From Rhizobium sp. J15 (GTDB lineage Bacteria > Pseudomonadota > Alphaproteobacteria > Rhizobiales > Rhizobiaceae), in contig NZ_NWSX01000001.1 in NCBI RefSeq assembly GCF_002531825.1, forward strand, positions 248,001 through 312,000: DNA of 64,000 bases, read 5' to 3'. Position 1 is the first letter of the stretch. Every line of letters begins with the position of its first letter. The position numbers and the translations under genes are program-made. Below, one piece after another: positions 33,099 to 42,188 of this stretch. The notes beneath the pieces are model-generated. The model worked only from the letters and a program-made list of their open reading frames with translations, ran no database searches and had not been told where the DNA came from.

Positions 33099-33400
33099 GG
33101 CCCTCCAGCTATTGATCGACTCTGACAGCCGGATGACAGATGGCGAGGCAGGCGGAAATTTTTGCTGAGAAAAACCGAGGCTGCGGGACTTTTGGCAGAT
33201 CGGCGGCTCGCCCCTCATCCGCCTGCCGGCACCTTCTCCCCGCTCGCGGGGCGAAGGGGGCAAGTTGCGAGCTCTTCGGTTCCACAGACCTCTCGCAGGG
33301 CACGTCCCCTCGCCCCGTCTTTACGGGGAGAGGGTGAGGGTGAGGGGCAAATCACAGGTAAAGCGGCGATAAGATCAACGCCGCTTCAAAAAACTTCAGT
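33099..33400. other. 302-bp gene-free stretch holding a RIME element
   Basis: Contains the upstream region of the second LacI gene and the mosaic repeat at 33210-33348. No ORF of interest was seen. Confidence 0.6.
33210..33348. repeat. RIME-type rhizobial intergenic mosaic element
   Basis: The ends GCCCCTCATCC and GGTGAGGGGC are inverted. Inside are two hairpins, CCCCGCTCGCGGGG and CCCCGTCTTTACGGGG. The text CACCTTCTCCCCGCTCGCGG and GGGGAGAGGGTGAGGGTGAG is the recognisable signature of RIME repeats in Rhizobium/Agrobacterium. It is a non-autonomous repeat, not a gene. Confidence 0.8.
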
Positions 33401-33697
33401 CTATTCGCAGACGCGGACGGTTTCGGTGTGATAGCCGCCGTCATAGCGATTGCGGACATCGCGGTCCTCATACCAGCATCTCGGTGCGGGTTCGACATAG
33501 CGAGGGCCATCGACATAGCGCGGGCCGCCATTGGCGATCGCGCCTCCGATCAGACCGCCGACGACACCTGCGGCAACGCCGCCGGCGATAATGCGGCCGG
33601 TGTCATCATGGTGATGACGGTCACGCGCGGCAGCGGGCTGAATAGCCGATCCAACAAGGGCCATTGCGATCAACAGGCTGCTCATAATTCTCTTCAT
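33401..33697 (-). CDS. Small secreted glycine-zipper protein
   Basis: 98 aa. Residues 1-24 form a signal peptide (LLIAMALVGSAIQPAAARD), then comes HHHDD and a glycine-zipper-like helix (IIAGGVAAGVVGGLIGGAIA). The C-terminal part has a repeated YVDGPRYVEP and two cysteines. GAGGAG precedes ATG 33697. It is probably an envelope protein; the function is unknown. Confidence 0.75.
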   Translation of the reverse strand: MKRIMSSLLIAMALVGSAIQPAAARDRHHHDDTGRIIAGGVAAGVVGGLIGGAIANGGPRYVDGPRYVEPAPRCWYEDRDVRNRYDGGYHTETVRVCE

Positions 33698-33804
33698 AAC
33701 ATTTTCTCCTCAGTGGCAATCGCCTCCCGATAGGAGAGAAATGCGGCAGCAAGTCGTTTGTTCGTTCAAACTTTGCAACACGCGTTAACGCATGCCATCT
33801 ACAT

Positions 33805-35700
33805 CTAGGTCGCCGATTCCGTCGTCGTCTCTTCCAGAACCTCCTCGGGAATATCGTCGAAAGACGCGTAATTGAGGTTATAGAGCCTGGAATAAAGCTT
33901 GCCGTTCTTCATCAACTGGCGGTGGTTGCCGCTTTCGATGATTTCGCCGTTCTGCAGCACGATTATGCGGTCGGCCTCGCGGATCGTCGCCAGGCGGTGG
34001 GCGATGACGAGACCGGTGCGGTTTTCGAGCAGCTTCACCAGAGCCTTCTGGATCAGCATCTCCGTATAGCTGTCGATATTGGCCGTCGCCTCGTCGAGCA
34101 CGAGGATCTTCGCATCCGCCACCAGCGCCCGGGCGAAGGAGAGGAGCTGGCGCTGCCCGAGCGAAAGATTGCCGCCCCGCTCGCCGAGCATGCTGTCGTA
34201 GCCTTCCGGCATGCGCATGATGAAGTCATGCGCGCCGACGGCCTTGGCGGCTTCGATCACCTGCTCGCGCGTCGCTTCCGTCTTGTGGTAGCGGATGTTC
34301 TCGAAGACGGTGCCGGTGAAGAGGAAAGGTTCCTGCAGCACCATGGCGATCTGCGCCCCGAGCGAATCCTGCGTCAGCGCACGCACGTCATGCCCGCCGA
34401 CCAGCACCTGCCCCCGCTGCACTTCGTAGAAGCGGTGGATCAGCGACATGCAGCTCGATTTGCCCGATCCGGTCGGGCCGACGAGGGCGACCGTCTCGCC
34501 CGGATTGACCTTGAAACTGACATGCTTCAGCACGGGATGTTTGGGATTGTAACCGAAAACCACATCGCGGAACTCCACCGAGCCGTCCATGTCGGCCGAC
34601 AGCACCTTGGCGTCGGGCGCGTCCTGGATCTCGATCGGCACGTCGAGCACGTCGGTCAAACGCTGGCCCGAGGCCATGGCGCGCTGCATGACGGAATATT
34701 GCAGCGTCAGCGAGCGAATCGGGTCGAAGAAGCGCTGGATATAGAAGAGGAAGGCGACGAGCACGCCGACATCGAGCGCCTGGTTCAGGACGCGCGCTCC
34801 GCCGACGACGATGACGAGGGCCATGGCGATGCCGGTCAGCGAATCGACGATCGGCACCATGATCTGGGCATAACGCGCCGCCGTCAGATGCGTCTTGAGA
34901 TTGGCATGCGCCTTATCGTCATAGAGTTGAAAGTTGACCTCCTGCCTATCCATGCTCTGGACGGCGCGCACGCCATGGATCGCCTCGGCGAGTGCACCGT
35001 TCGCCACCGAGTTCGTCTCATGCGCGGCCATGAAGGACTTGCGCGCCAGCGGCAGCCAGAACAGACGCACGACGAAGAGCACCGGCAGTGCGGACAGCGT
35101 CAGCAGCCCGAGCTTGAAGTCGAGATAGAGCATCACGAAGACGATGCCGAAGAGCAGGAAAATGTCGCCGACGGAAAGCACACAGGTTTCGAGAAACTCC
35201 TGCATCGAATTGACGTCGCCCTGCAGGCGCGACATCAGCCGGCCGACCTCCGTCTTGTCCATGAAAGAGAGCGAAACGCGCTGGAGATGCGAAAACATCG
35301 CCCTGCGGATATCGAAGAGCACGTTTTCGGCGACGCCGCCGACCAGCATTTCCTGCCAGTAGCTGGCGCCGTAGTTGATGAGGATGGCAATCAGGAAGGC
35401 GACGATCGCCCAGGTCAGCGCCGAATGGCTGCCGCCGGGCTGCATGCCGTGGTCGATGGCATAGCGGATGATCAGCGGGATCATCAGCTGCATGGCGGTG
35501 AAAACAAGCACCGAAACGACCGACAGCACGACATCGCGCCGGTAGGGGTGCACGAAGGCCCAGATGCGCTTGACGATGTTGGAATCGAAGACCTTGCCGA
35601 AGATTTCCTCTTCGATGCGATGCGAGCCAACCACCGCCCTCGGCGGCCGCCTGCCATCCTCGCGAACGTCGGAGCGTTCGGTTTCCAGTTCCTCGGCCAT
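33805..35700 (-). CDS. ABC exporter half-transporter, subunit with consensus ATPase Glu
   Basis: 631 aa, fused transmembrane domain and nucleotide-binding domain. Walker A is GPTGSGKSS, the signature is LSLGQRQ (non-canonical), Walker B is ILVLDEATANID with the catalytic Glu, and the H-loop is VIAHRL. ATG 35700 has GGAGGAA upstream. The neighbouring exporter lies 23 bp upstream in the same operon and has the complementary defect (Asp for Glu), so the two should form an asymmetric heterodimer of the TM287/288 or BmrCD type. Substrate unknown; lipid or drug export is typical. Confidence 0.88.
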   Translation of the reverse strand: MAEELETERSDVREDGRRPPRAVVGSHRIEEEIFGKVFDSNIVKRIWAFVHPYRRDVVLSVVSVLVFTAMQLMIPLIIRYAIDHGMQPGGSHSALTWAIVAFLIAILINYGASYWQEMLVGGVAENVLFDIRRAMFSHLQRVSLSFMDKTEVGRLMSRLQGDVNSMQEFLETCVLSVGDIFLLFGIVFVMLYLDFKLGLLTLSALPVLFVVRLFWLPLARKSFMAAHETNSVANGALAEAIHGVRAVQSMDRQEVNFQLYDDKAHANLKTHLTAARYAQIMVPIVDSLTGIAMALVIVVGGARVLNQALDVGVLVAFLFYIQRFFDPIRSLTLQYSVMQRAMASGQRLTDVLDVPIEIQDAPDAKVLSADMDGSVEFRDVVFGYNPKHPVLKHVSFKVNPGETVALVGPTGSGKSSCMSLIHRFYEVQRGQVLVGGHDVRALTQDSLGAQIAMVLQEPFLFTGTVFENIRYHKTEATREQVIEAAKAVGAHDFIMRMPEGYDSMLGERGGNLSLGQRQLLSFARALVADAKILVLDEATANIDSYTEMLIQKALVKLLENRTGLVIAHRLATIREADRIIVLQNGEIIESGNHRQLMKNGKLYSRLYNLNYASFDDIPEEVLEETTTESAT

Positions 35701-35723
35701 CAATTTCCTCCAGCGCCGGCTTC

Positions 35724-37577
35724 TTACGCGCTCAAAGCGTCGTCGCCCGGTCGCACCTGCAAATCGTAAAGCGCCTTGTACCGCCCGCCGAGCGACAGAA
35801 GCTCGTCATGCGTGCCCTGTTCGACGATGCGGCCGTCCTCGATGAAGAAGATCCTGTCGGCATGCATCAGCGAGCTCAGGCGATGGGCGACGATGATCGT
35901 CACGCGGTCGGCGGCGTAGCGGCGCATGGCGCTGCGGATGCGCTGTTCGGTGGCTGCGTCGATCGCCGCCGTCGAATCGTCGAACACCATCACGGCGGGT
36001 TTGAGCATCAGCGCGCGGGCGATCGAAAGCCTCTGGCGCTGGCCGCCGGAAAGCGAGACGCCGCGTTCGCCGACGACCGTGCCGTAGCCGGTGGGAAGGC
36101 CGAGCACATAATTGTGGAGCTGCGCGCTTTCGCTGGCGCGTTCGATGCGGCTTTCCTTGGCCCAGGGGTCGCCATAGGCGATGTTGTTTTCAATCGTCGT
36201 GGTGAAGAGGAAGGAATCCTGCTGCACGACGGCGACGGAGCGGCGCAGCGACTGCAGCGTTGCCTTGCGGATATTCTGCCCGTCGATGGTGATCTTGCCT
36301 GCGGTGGCGTCGTAGAAGCGCGGGATGAGATGCGCGAGCGTCGACTTGCCGCTGCCGGGCGGGCCGACGATGCCGATCGTTTCGCCGCGCTTCGCCTCGA
36401 AGCTGACATCGTGCAGCACCTCACGCGTCGGCGCGCTCGGATAGGCGAAACTGACATTCTCGAAGCGTAGCGTGCCGTCCGTTACATCAAGTTCCTTGGC
36501 ATCCGGCGCATCGCGCACGGCGATCTCCAGATCCAGAAGATCGAAGAGGCGCGTACCGCAGGTCGAGGCGCGGGCAAAGGCGTTGACCATCAGGCCGAGC
36601 TGGCGCACCGGCATCTGCAGGATGGTCATGAAGGTCAGGAAGGAAGCAAGTGTGCCGACGGTAATCTCGCCGGCGAGCACCTTGCCGCCGCCGACCCACA
36701 GCACCAGACCCATGGCCGCAAAGAAGGAGAAGGTCATGGCGCTGGTATTGGTGACGCGGATTCCGACGCGCTGATGGGCAAGCTCCAGCGCATTCTTCGA
36801 CGCTTTCTCGAATTTCGAGAGCTCGTGCTCCTGCGCCGCAAAGGCGCGCACGACGCGGATGCCGCCGAGATTTTCTTCCATGATGCGGGTCAGCACCGAA
36901 AGCCGCTGCTGCAGGTCGAGCCAGGTGGCGCGCAGCCGAAGCTGGGTGACCGACGAGCGCCAGCCGACGAAGGGGACGAAGGAGAGGGCCAGCAGGCCGA
37001 GCACCACGTCGGTCGACAGCAGCATGTAAGCCCCGATGCCGATCAGCATCGAAAGCAGGAAGACACGCACGAGCGCCGTCGAGAAGTACATGCGCACGCC
37101 TTCCAGATCGAGCAGGCCGATGGTGATCAGGTCGCCGGAGTGCACGGTGTCATGAAAACTGAAGGAGAGGCGCTGGATCTTTTCGTAGCAGGCCAGACGC
37201 AGCTCGTAGCCCATGTGATGGCCGACGGATTCACTGAAATAGTTCTGCACCATGGTGAAAATGCCGCGCAGCACGCTGGCGCCGAGCAGAAGCAGCGCCG
37301 TCGTCAGCAGCGCATCCTGCGCCTGCTGCCCGACCGTGCCGCCGTGAAGCGCCACCTGCGTATGATCGACGGCCTGGCCGAGAAGGCGCGGGATCAGAAG
37401 CTGGAAGGTGGAGGCGATCAGGGTGGCGCCGATGGCAAGGCCGGCTTGCCAAGGGTGACGGAAGGCCATCACGGTGATGCGCACCAATGTATAGAGGCCT
37501 CGGCCCCAGCCTGCCGCAGTTGCAAGCGCCATCGAAGCCGAAGGCTTCGCCGCGCGTAAGAACGCATCGCTGCTCAC
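35724..37577 (-). CDS. ABC exporter half-transporter, subunit with degenerate catalytic site
   Basis: 617 aa from the GTG at 37577, which has GGAAAA about 7 nt upstream; ATG 37532 would give 602 aa. A six-helix transmembrane domain precedes an NBD with Walker A GPPGSGKST, a canonical LSGGQRQ signature, and Walker B VMVFDDSTAAID, where the catalytic Glu is replaced by Asp. The H-loop is IVAHRL. This matches the degenerate-site subunit of heterodimeric exporters. It precedes its partner by 23 bp. Confidence 0.85.
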   Translation of the reverse strand: MSSDAFLRAAKPSASMALATAAGWGRGLYTLVRITVMAFRHPWQAGLAIGATLIASTFQLLIPRLLGQAVDHTQVALHGGTVGQQAQDALLTTALLLLGASVLRGIFTMVQNYFSESVGHHMGYELRLACYEKIQRLSFSFHDTVHSGDLITIGLLDLEGVRMYFSTALVRVFLLSMLIGIGAYMLLSTDVVLGLLALSFVPFVGWRSSVTQLRLRATWLDLQQRLSVLTRIMEENLGGIRVVRAFAAQEHELSKFEKASKNALELAHQRVGIRVTNTSAMTFSFFAAMGLVLWVGGGKVLAGEITVGTLASFLTFMTILQMPVRQLGLMVNAFARASTCGTRLFDLLDLEIAVRDAPDAKELDVTDGTLRFENVSFAYPSAPTREVLHDVSFEAKRGETIGIVGPPGSGKSTLAHLIPRFYDATAGKITIDGQNIRKATLQSLRRSVAVVQQDSFLFTTTIENNIAYGDPWAKESRIERASESAQLHNYVLGLPTGYGTVVGERGVSLSGGQRQRLSIARALMLKPAVMVFDDSTAAIDAATEQRIRSAMRRYAADRVTIIVAHRLSSLMHADRIFFIEDGRIVEQGTHDELLSLGGRYKALYDLQVRPGDDALSA

Positions 37578-37807
37578 GGTATTTTTCCAATAGATGTGTG
37601 TTCGGACGCTGGCCCGAAAAGACGGCAAATCCATGAAGGGATTGATAGCACCGTCACTTTTGCCGATTCCAATTGGGGGTTCAAGTAAAGAATTCACCAT
37701 CTGGTTATTTTTACGTGAGGCCTCCTCGCATGCCGGCGGGAACAATCGCTACGCGGGCGGGTTGCAGCAGGCAGACCCTGTCAGGCAGCCGTTACCGGGA
37801 GAAACTC

Positions 37808-38425
37808 ATGCCGCTGAAAGCCCTCGCTCTCAATTCCACACTGAAGGCCGGCGACGCCAAGGAGGCCTCGTCGACCGAGCGGATGATCGGCCTCATCGAC
37901 AAGGCGATGTCGAAGCACGGCGTCGTGACCGAAGTGATCCGGCTTGCCGATTTCAACATCAAGCCGGGGGTCACCTCGGACGAAGGCGAGGGTGACGACT
38001 GGCCTCAAATTCGCGCGAAGCTGCTGGACGCCGATATCCTGCTGATGGCAACGCCGATCTGGCTCGGCCAGCCCTCCAGCGTCTGCAAGCGGACGCAGGA
38101 GCGCATGGACGCCTTCCTCGACGAGACCGACGATCAGGGCCGCATGGTCTCCTACGGCAGGGTCGCCGCCGTCGCCGTCGTCGGCAACGAGGATGGCGCC
38201 CACCATGTGTCTGCCGAGCTCTACCAGGCGCTGAACGATGTCGGCTTCACCATCCCGGCGAACGCCGTCGCCTATTGGGTCGGCGAGGCGATGGGGTCCA
38301 CCAATTTCGTCGATCTCGACAAGGTGCCGGAGGTCGTGACGAAAGCCGTGGACATGCTGGCGCGCAACACGGCGCATCTGGCGGGCCTTCTGAAGGCGAA
38401 GCAGTATCCCGGCGAAGCTGGCTGA
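37808..38425 (+). CDS. NADPH-dependent FMN reductase / flavodoxin-family protein
   Basis: 205 aa flavodoxin fold. The FMN phosphate loop is NSTLKAGDAKEASSTERMI near the N-terminus, and the isoalloxazine-side loop is ATPIWLGQPSSVCKRTQERM. ATG 37808 has GGGAGAA upstream, so the longer frame from 37673 is not used. Probably a cytoplasmic flavoprotein reducing quinones or other acceptors. It diverges from the ABC exporter operon across 230 bp. Confidence 0.82.
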   Translation: MPLKALALNSTLKAGDAKEASSTERMIGLIDKAMSKHGVVTEVIRLADFNIKPGVTSDEGEGDDWPQIRAKLLDADILLMATPIWLGQPSSVCKRTQERMDAFLDETDDQGRMVSYGRVAAVAVVGNEDGAHHVSAELYQALNDVGFTIPANAVAYWVGEAMGSTNFVDLDKVPEVVTKAVDMLARNTAHLAGLLKAKQYPGEAG

Positions 38426-38701
38426 CGGCACTAAATATTCCGCTATTCCAATAGCTTACGAGACGACGCCACAAACCCCCTTGCCACGTTCGGCTTTTAG
38501 GGCTTTGATACACGACTAGTTTGATAGACTATGAACGGGCGAAATCGCTCCTTTTATTTCCTTTGCGGGCCGCTGAGCGGACCCCGATCCTGCGGCAGAT
38601 GTTTGCGAATGGCCGCATGAACCTCATCAACGCGTGACCGGTATCTATGCGTTGAAACCTCGATCGACACACGGTGCGGATGAAACCGCAAAGGAGTTGC
38701 G

Positions 38702-40108
38702 ATGACGGTTCAGGGACTTTTTTCCGCGAGAGCCAATGCGGCGGCGCAGATATCCGCCGTGCCGCGCATTGCCATCGTCGGGCGCGGCTTTTCCGGAATG
38801 ATGATGGCGATTGCGCTGATGAAGGCGGTGCGCACGCCCTTCCACCTGCAGCTGTTCGACCCGAATTCGTCGGTCAGCGGCGGCCAGGCCCTGTCTTCGG
38901 CCCGTTCCTCCACGATCCTCAACACCCGCGTGCGCGATCTTTCGGTCTCGCTCGGCGACAACGACGATTTCAACGACTGGCTCTGTAGCAACGCCGCCTT
39001 CCGTGCCGCCGTGCCGGCCGCCATTCCCGGCTTCCGGCAGATCTTCGTGCCGAAGGAGATCTTCAGCGACTATGTCTACCAGCGATTTTCGGAGGCGCTT
39101 GCGGCCCGCAGGGATATTACCGTCCAGGTCTGCAACGATCCCGTCGTGGCGATCCGCAGGAGCCACGGCAACCGCTTCCTGCTCGAAAGCGCCAATCCCG
39201 CCAATCCGCTGTTCGATACCGTGATCCTCGCGACCGGCTACGGTATGAGCGATCAGGATGCCGGCGAACAGGAGCCTTCGCCGATCCGCGCCCAGCGCCT
39301 CGTCGCGCGGCCGCACACCGTGCTGCTCGGCAGCGGCATCCGCGTCGTCGACCAGCTGCTGCAGCTGCGCGATTCCGGCTATGCCGGCCAGGTGACGATC
39401 ATTTCCCGGCGTGGCTTCCTGCCGCAGAGCCATACGCCGAATTCCGCCGATCCGGTCTTTCCGGCCGAAGCGCTGCCCGAGGGCTTGCCCGACATCGTGC
39501 GCTTCATCCGCCAGGCTTGCCGCGAGGCGGAGGAAGAGGGCCGGAGCTGGCAATCGGTGATGAATGGCTTGAGGAAACATGCCCGCTCGCTCTGGCGCTC
39601 ATTGCCGGCACGCGAGAAGCACCAATTCAACCGGCATCTGCGGGCAATCTACGACAGCCATCGCAACCGGCTGCCGGAAGCTATGCACCTGCGGCTGGAA
39701 CGCGAACTTGCCGAAGGCCGCACGCTGCTGCGACGCGGCCGGGCTGGCCGCCGGGGGCTGAGCGGCCTGTTCTTCACGCCGGCCGGCTCTTCCGTCGAAG
39801 AGATCATTCATGCCGAGCGCATCATCGATTGCCGCTGCCGGGCGCCCGATCTTTCCGCGCCGCTGATGCAGAGCCTGCTTTCCGCCGGCCTCGCCGTGCC
39901 GGATGAGCTCTCCCTCGGGCTTGCGGTCAATGCGCATGGCGAGCCCTTCCTCGAGGATGGTTCGACGGTCGCCGGTCTCTTTGCCGTCGGCCCGCTCGGC
40001 CTTGGCAGCCTGCCCGATATCGATCTCGTGCCCGAAATCGTCTCGCAGGCCTATGCCGCCGCAGAGCGTGTGGGCGAGCGGTTTTACCCTCAGGTCAAGG
40101 CCGTCTGA
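38702..40108 (+). CDS. FAD/NAD(P)-binding protein
   Basis: 468 aa. The N-terminal Rossmann FAD loop is RIAIVGRGFSGMMMAIALM, and the second nucleotide motif is VLLGSGIRVVDQLLQL. This is the NAD_binding_9 type fold, seen in proteins annotated as FAD-NAD(P)-binding or hydroxyacylglutathione hydrolase-like oxidoreductases. The substrate is unknown. ATG 38702 follows AAGGAG. It ends 69 bp before the hybrid kinase gene and may be cotranscribed with it. Confidence 0.8.
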   Translation: MTVQGLFSARANAAAQISAVPRIAIVGRGFSGMMMAIALMKAVRTPFHLQLFDPNSSVSGGQALSSARSSTILNTRVRDLSVSLGDNDDFNDWLCSNAAFRAAVPAAIPGFRQIFVPKEIFSDYVYQRFSEALAARRDITVQVCNDPVVAIRRSHGNRFLLESANPANPLFDTVILATGYGMSDQDAGEQEPSPIRAQRLVARPHTVLLGSGIRVVDQLLQLRDSGYAGQVTIISRRGFLPQSHTPNSADPVFPAEALPEGLPDIVRFIRQACREAEEEGRSWQSVMNGLRKHARSLWRSLPAREKHQFNRHLRAIYDSHRNRLPEAMHLRLERELAEGRTLLRRGRAGRRGLSGLFFTPAGSSVEEIIHAERIIDCRCRAPDLSAPLMQSLLSAGLAVPDELSLGLAVNAHGEPFLEDGSTVAGLFAVGPLGLGSLPDIDLVPEIVSQAYAAAERVGERFYPQVKAV

Positions 40109-40177
40109 AAAAGTCCGATTTTTCCGGAACCATCCGCCTGCAGCCGCGTTATGTGCGCTGGTAACGCAGAGGGGCAG

Positions 40178-42106
40178 ATGGAAGTGCTGGAGCGACATGA
40201 CACGTCTCTTACCGAAGAGGGACGTTTTCGCCTTTTGGTCGATGCCATCACCGACTACGCCATCTATATGCTCAGCCCCGAAGGCATCATAACCAGCTGG
40301 AATACCGGAGCGCAGCGCTTCAAAGGCTACAAGCCTTCCGAAATACTGGGTGATCATTTTTCCCGTTTCTATCCGAAAGAAGACCGCGCCGCAGGCGTTC
40401 CGGAGCGGGCTCTCGCGACGGCGGCGGAGACCGGCCGGTTCGAAGGGGAGGGCTGGCGCGAGCGCAAGGATGGCAGCCGCTTCTGGGCTCATGTGATCAT
40501 CGACCCGATCCGCCACCCCTCCGGCGAGCTCATCGGCTTTGCCAAGATCACCCGCGACCTGACCGAACGCAGGGCGGCCGAAAACGCCATTCGCCAGAGC
40601 GAGGAACAGTTCCGCCGCCTGATCCAGGGCGTTTCGGATTACGCGATCTACATGCTCGACCCAAAGGGCAATGTCAGCAGCTGGAATTTCGGCGCCGAGC
40701 GCATCAAGGGTTATCGGCCGGAAGAAATCATCGGCCGGCACTTCTCGACCTTCTATACCGAGGAGGACAAGGCAGCCGGTGTGCCGGAAACTGCGCTGAG
40801 CGTCGCGCGTGCCGAAGGCCGGTTCGAAAGGGAAGGCTGGCGCGTCCGCAAGGATGGAACCCGCTTCTGGGCCAGCGTCGTGATCGACGTTATCAGGGAC
40901 GATGACGGCCATGTGGTCGGTTTTGCGAAGATCACCCGCGACATCACCGAAAAAATGGAAACCCAGAAGGCGTTGGAGCAGGCTCGCGAAGAGCTGTTCC
41001 AGTCGCAGAAAATGGAGGCGATCGGTCAACTGACCGGCGGCATAGCCCATGATTTCAACAATCTGCTGATGGCTATATCAGGCAGTCTCGAAATCCTGAG
41101 GAAACGCATGCCGCAGGATCTTGCGCTGACCTCGCTGGTCGACAACGCCATGCAGGGCGCTCAGCGCGGAGCGGCCTTGACGCAGCGCATGCTTGCCTTT
41201 TCCCGCCGGCAGGAACTGCATGTGGAGCTGATCGACGTTTCCGGCCTGGTCCGTGGCATGATGGATATGCTGAGCCGTTCGCTCGGCCCCCTCACCATGA
41301 TCGAGACCTCTTTCCCCGTCAGGCTGCCGACGATCCAGACAGATCCGAACCAGCTGGAGATGGCGATCCTGAACCTCGTCGTCAACGCTCGCGACGCCAT
41401 GCCGGCGGGCGGCAGGATCGTACTGCGCGCTTCCGAGGAAGCGGTGGCGTCGGGCAAGAGGCCTCTGTCGCCCGGCCGCTATATCAGGATCGCCGTGATC
41501 GACGAAGGCGAGGGCATGGATGCCAAGACGCTGGAACAGGCGGTGACACCCTTCTTCACCACCAAGGGCGTCGGCAAGGGCACCGGCCTCGGCCTTTCCA
41601 TGGTGCAGGGCCTCGCGACCCAGTCCGGCGGCTGCCTCTTCCTGAAGAGCACGCCCGGCGAAGGCACGACGGCGGAATTATGGTTTCCGGTCGTGGCGGC
41701 CGAGCAGGCGATGGACGTCAACGCCGAACTGCAGCAGCGTCAGCAAGACGTGACCGACCGGCTGCGCGTTCTCGCCGTCGATGACGACGGTCTGGTGCTG
41801 ATGAATACGACGCTTATGCTGGAAGATCTCGGCCATACCGTCCTCGAAGCAATGGCGGGGGCGGAGGCGCTCGACATCCTGCGCAAGGAGCAGGTCGATC
41901 TGGTGATCTGCGACCACGCCATGCCGCGCATGACGGGTGCCCAGCTTGCCCTGGCGATCCGAGAGGAGTGGCCGGAAATGCCGATCATCCTTGCGACCGG
42001 TTACGCCGAGCTTCCGGAAGGCGCCGGCATGATAAACCTGCCGCGCCTCGGCAAGCCTTTCTCGCAGGCTCAACTCGCCGAGGCGATCAATCGGGTCGCT
42101 TCTTAA
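40178..42106 (+). CDS. PAS-PAS hybrid sensor histidine kinase
   Basis: 642 aa without membrane segments. Two near-duplicate PAS-PAC modules (about 18-130 and 140-255) are followed by a HisKA domain with His291 (LTGGIAHDFNNLL), an HATPase domain (NLVVNARDAM, GEGMDAKTL, GKGTGLGLSM) and a C-terminal receiver with Asp579 (LVICDHAMPRM). ATG 40178 has GAGGGG upstream and is preferred to 40151. The cytoplasmic PAS pair may sense redox, light or small ligands. No LOV NCRF-type cysteine motif is seen. Confidence 0.9.
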   Translation: MEVLERHDTSLTEEGRFRLLVDAITDYAIYMLSPEGIITSWNTGAQRFKGYKPSEILGDHFSRFYPKEDRAAGVPERALATAAETGRFEGEGWRERKDGSRFWAHVIIDPIRHPSGELIGFAKITRDLTERRAAENAIRQSEEQFRRLIQGVSDYAIYMLDPKGNVSSWNFGAERIKGYRPEEIIGRHFSTFYTEEDKAAGVPETALSVARAEGRFEREGWRVRKDGTRFWASVVIDVIRDDDGHVVGFAKITRDITEKMETQKALEQAREELFQSQKMEAIGQLTGGIAHDFNNLLMAISGSLEILRKRMPQDLALTSLVDNAMQGAQRGAALTQRMLAFSRRQELHVELIDVSGLVRGMMDMLSRSLGPLTMIETSFPVRLPTIQTDPNQLEMAILNLVVNARDAMPAGGRIVLRASEEAVASGKRPLSPGRYIRIAVIDEGEGMDAKTLEQAVTPFFTTKGVGKGTGLGLSMVQGLATQSGGCLFLKSTPGEGTTAELWFPVVAAEQAMDVNAELQQRQQDVTDRLRVLAVDDDGLVLMNTTLMLEDLGHTVLEAMAGAEALDILRKEQVDLVICDHAMPRMTGAQLALAIREEWPEMPIILATGYAELPEGAGMINLPRLGKPFSQAQLAEAINRVAS

Positions 42107-42188
42107 GGAACGTGAATGAGGTGAGCGACTGCCGGCGCTCGATTGTCGGAAGCGTTCGAACGCTCGGGAACGCTGGAGAGCCTCTGCG

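Noticed and set aside
42151-42164. Palindrome AGCGTTCGAACGCT after the hybrid kinase gene
   Set aside because: No T-tract and no second copy found; it may be part of a weak hairpin, but there is not enough to call a terminator or operator.
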